In this document: piece by piece, positions 6,573 through 7,258 of the stretch | Numbering within the stretch: position 1 is the stretch's first letter | Layout: each line of letters opens with the position of its first letter | DNA from: Clostridiales bacterium | Lineage (GTDB): Bacteria > Bacillota_A > Clostridia > Saccharofermentanales > Saccharofermentanaceae | Reading direction: 5' to 3' | Length of the DNA stretch: 7,258 nt | Assembly (NCBI GenBank): GCA_017649745.1 | Contig: JAGCGE010000242.1 | Coordinates: 1-7,258, forward strand | The notes under the pieces: generated by a model | What the model saw: only the letters and a program-made list of their open reading frames with translations | Databases searched by the model: none | Told to the model about the DNA's origin: nothing | Program-made: the position numbers and the translations under genes

Positions 6573-6605
6573 TGCTGTAATATATTTATTACTAAACATT
6601 ACAGT
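6573..6605 (-). promoter_or_regulatory. Candidate uxaC promoter
   Basis: On the minus strand TTTACT (6607-6602) is followed, after 18 bases, by TATATT (6583-6578), the best -35/-10 pair I can place upstream of uxaC; the leader would be short. An alternative pair further upstream is TTGTAT (6624-6619) with TAATGT 17 bases on. The region is AT-rich, so the exact choice is uncertain. Confidence 0.4.
6575..6604. promoter_or_regulatory. Candidate operator: CTGTAAT-N16-ATTACAG dyad
   Basis: A perfect 7-bp inverted repeat, CTGTAAT (6575-6581) and ATTACAG (6598-6604), lies between uxaC and eda and overlaps the candidate uxaC promoter. Its position suits binding by a dimeric uronate-responsive regulator, but no regulator gene is in view and the protein is unknown. 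Confidence 0.4.
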
Positions 6606-6614
6606 AAAATAGTA

Positions 6615-6642
6615 TTGAATACAAGTCTAAATGTGCTAGAAT
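6615..6642 (+). promoter_or_regulatory. Candidate eda promoter
   Basis: A -35-like TTGAAT (6615-6620), 16-base spacer, and -10 TAGAAT (6637-6642) with the extended TG at 6634-6635. The extended -10 layout TGC-TA is the same as in the transporter promoter. The predicted start is near 6649, leaving a leader of about 26 bases. Confidence 0.6.
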
Positions 6643-6674
6643 ACTAGTAAGCAGATAGGAGGATTTCTGTTTCT

Positions 6675-7258
6675 ATGGATATTAAGAAAAAAGCCGCGGA
6701 AGTCGGCATAGTTCCTGTAGTTGTCCTTGATGATAAGAATGATGCATTGCCTCTTGCAAATGCGCTTCTCGAGGGCGGTATCCCGTTTATGGAGATTACA
6801 CTTCGTACTTCCTGTGCTATTGATTCAATTAAGATAATTTCTGAGTCCTGTCCTGATATGATCGTCGGTGCAGGTACTGTTATAAATGTTGATCAGGCTG
6901 CTTTAGCTATCGAGAACGGTGCTAAGTTTATCGTTTCACCTGGACTTGATGAAGGTGTCGTTAAGTTCTGTCAGGAGAAGGGAGTATTCTGTATCCCTGG
7001 ATGTGTTACTCCGACAGAGATCATGAAGGCTATTTCATTAGGTCTTGATCTCGTTAAGTTTTTCCCTGCTAATGTCTACGGCGGTCTTAAGGCTCTTAAG
7101 GCTTTATCAGCACCGTTTTCAGGTATTAGTTTCCTCCCGACGGGCGGTGTTGATATCGATAATCTTTCCGAGTATGTATCTGCACCTTTCATAAGTGCTA
7201 TCGGCGGAAGTTTTGTCTGCAAGAAGAGTGATATCTCAGCTCATGAATTTGAGAAGAT
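6675..7258 (+). CDS. eda: KDPG / 4-hydroxy-2-oxoglutarate aldolase (3' end beyond window)
   Basis: The frame is open from ATG 6675 to the window end: 194 full codons of a protein normally near 205-215 residues. It is a class I aldolase that splits 2-keto-3-deoxy-6-phosphogluconate into pyruvate and glyceraldehyde-3-phosphate, the last step of uronate breakdown. Active-site positions known from E. coli Eda can be placed: E40 and R44 (MEITLRT), T68 (GAGT), P89 (SPG), the Schiff-base Lys128 in LVKFFPA, T156 (PTGG) and S179 (GGSF). The only close ribosome binding site, AGGAGG 6657-6662, is 12 bases from the ATG, longer than the usual 5-9; no alternative in-frame start sits nearer. It is divergent from uxaC, and the two probably belong to one regulon. 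Genes such as kdgK may follow, but lie outside the window. Confidence 0.94.
   Translation, partial: MDIKKKAAEVGIVPVVVLDDKNDALPLANALLEGGIPFMEITLRTSCAIDSIKIISESCPDMIVGAGTVINVDQAALAIENGAKFIVSPGLDEGVVKFCQEKGVFCIPGCVTPTEIMKAISLGLDLVKFFPANVYGGLKALKALSAPFSGISFLPTGGVDIDNLSEYVSAPFISAIGGSFVCKKSDISAHEFEK

Overview
The window looks like a chromosomal carbohydrate-utilisation locus from a Gram-positive anaerobe of the Clostridia (Bacillota). Reasons: strong AGGAGG-type ribosome binding sites, a lipoprotein solute-binding protein with a Ser/Thr/Glu-rich linker, an LplABC-type transporter without its own ATPase, and moderate-to-low GC. The genus cannot be fixed from the sequence alone. The theme is uptake and breakdown of acetylated, uronic-acid-containing plant polysaccharides such as glucuronoxylan or pectin.

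Layout, left to right: (1) bases 1-615 hold the C-terminal two thirds or so of a sialate O-acetylesterase-type (SGNH) carbohydrate esterase, closed by a terminator. (2) From about 741 a good promoter drives a three-gene ABC importer operon: permease LplB type (843-1790), permease LplC type (1803-2690) and a large lipoprotein sugar-binding protein, LplA type (2757-4490). It ends at a strong terminator (4520-4550). (3) Bases 4559-5176 are a small accessory island: a hairpin that reads as the terminator of the convergent gene, then a 569-bp unit with perfect 23-bp terminal inverted repeats flanked by a 4-bp direct repeat ATTC. The unit carries a decayed GNAT acetyltransferase and no transposase. 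(4) uxaC (glucuronate isomerase) lies on the minus strand, 5171-6556, and its stop codon sits exactly at the element edge. (5) A divergent promoter region (6557-6674) separates uxaC from eda (KDPG aldolase, 6675 to the window end, incomplete).

How the genes fit together: the esterase would remove acetyl groups from the polymer or oligomer, the LplABC-like importer would take up (aldo)uronate-containing oligosaccharides using a shared ATPase encoded elsewhere, UxaC would isomerise glucuronate or galacturonate to fructuronate or tagaturonate, and Eda would cleave the final KDPG to pyruvate and glyceraldehyde-3-phosphate. The middle steps (uxaB/uxuB, uxaA/uxuA, kdgK) are not in view.

The most notable observation is the 569-bp element. 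It landed on the stop codon of uxaC without changing it (the stop is TAA both with the insertion and in the reconstructed empty site) and pushed the apparent uxaC terminator about 0.6 kb away. This fits a mobile insertion cassette or MITE-like unit that once carried a GNAT acetyltransferase gene.
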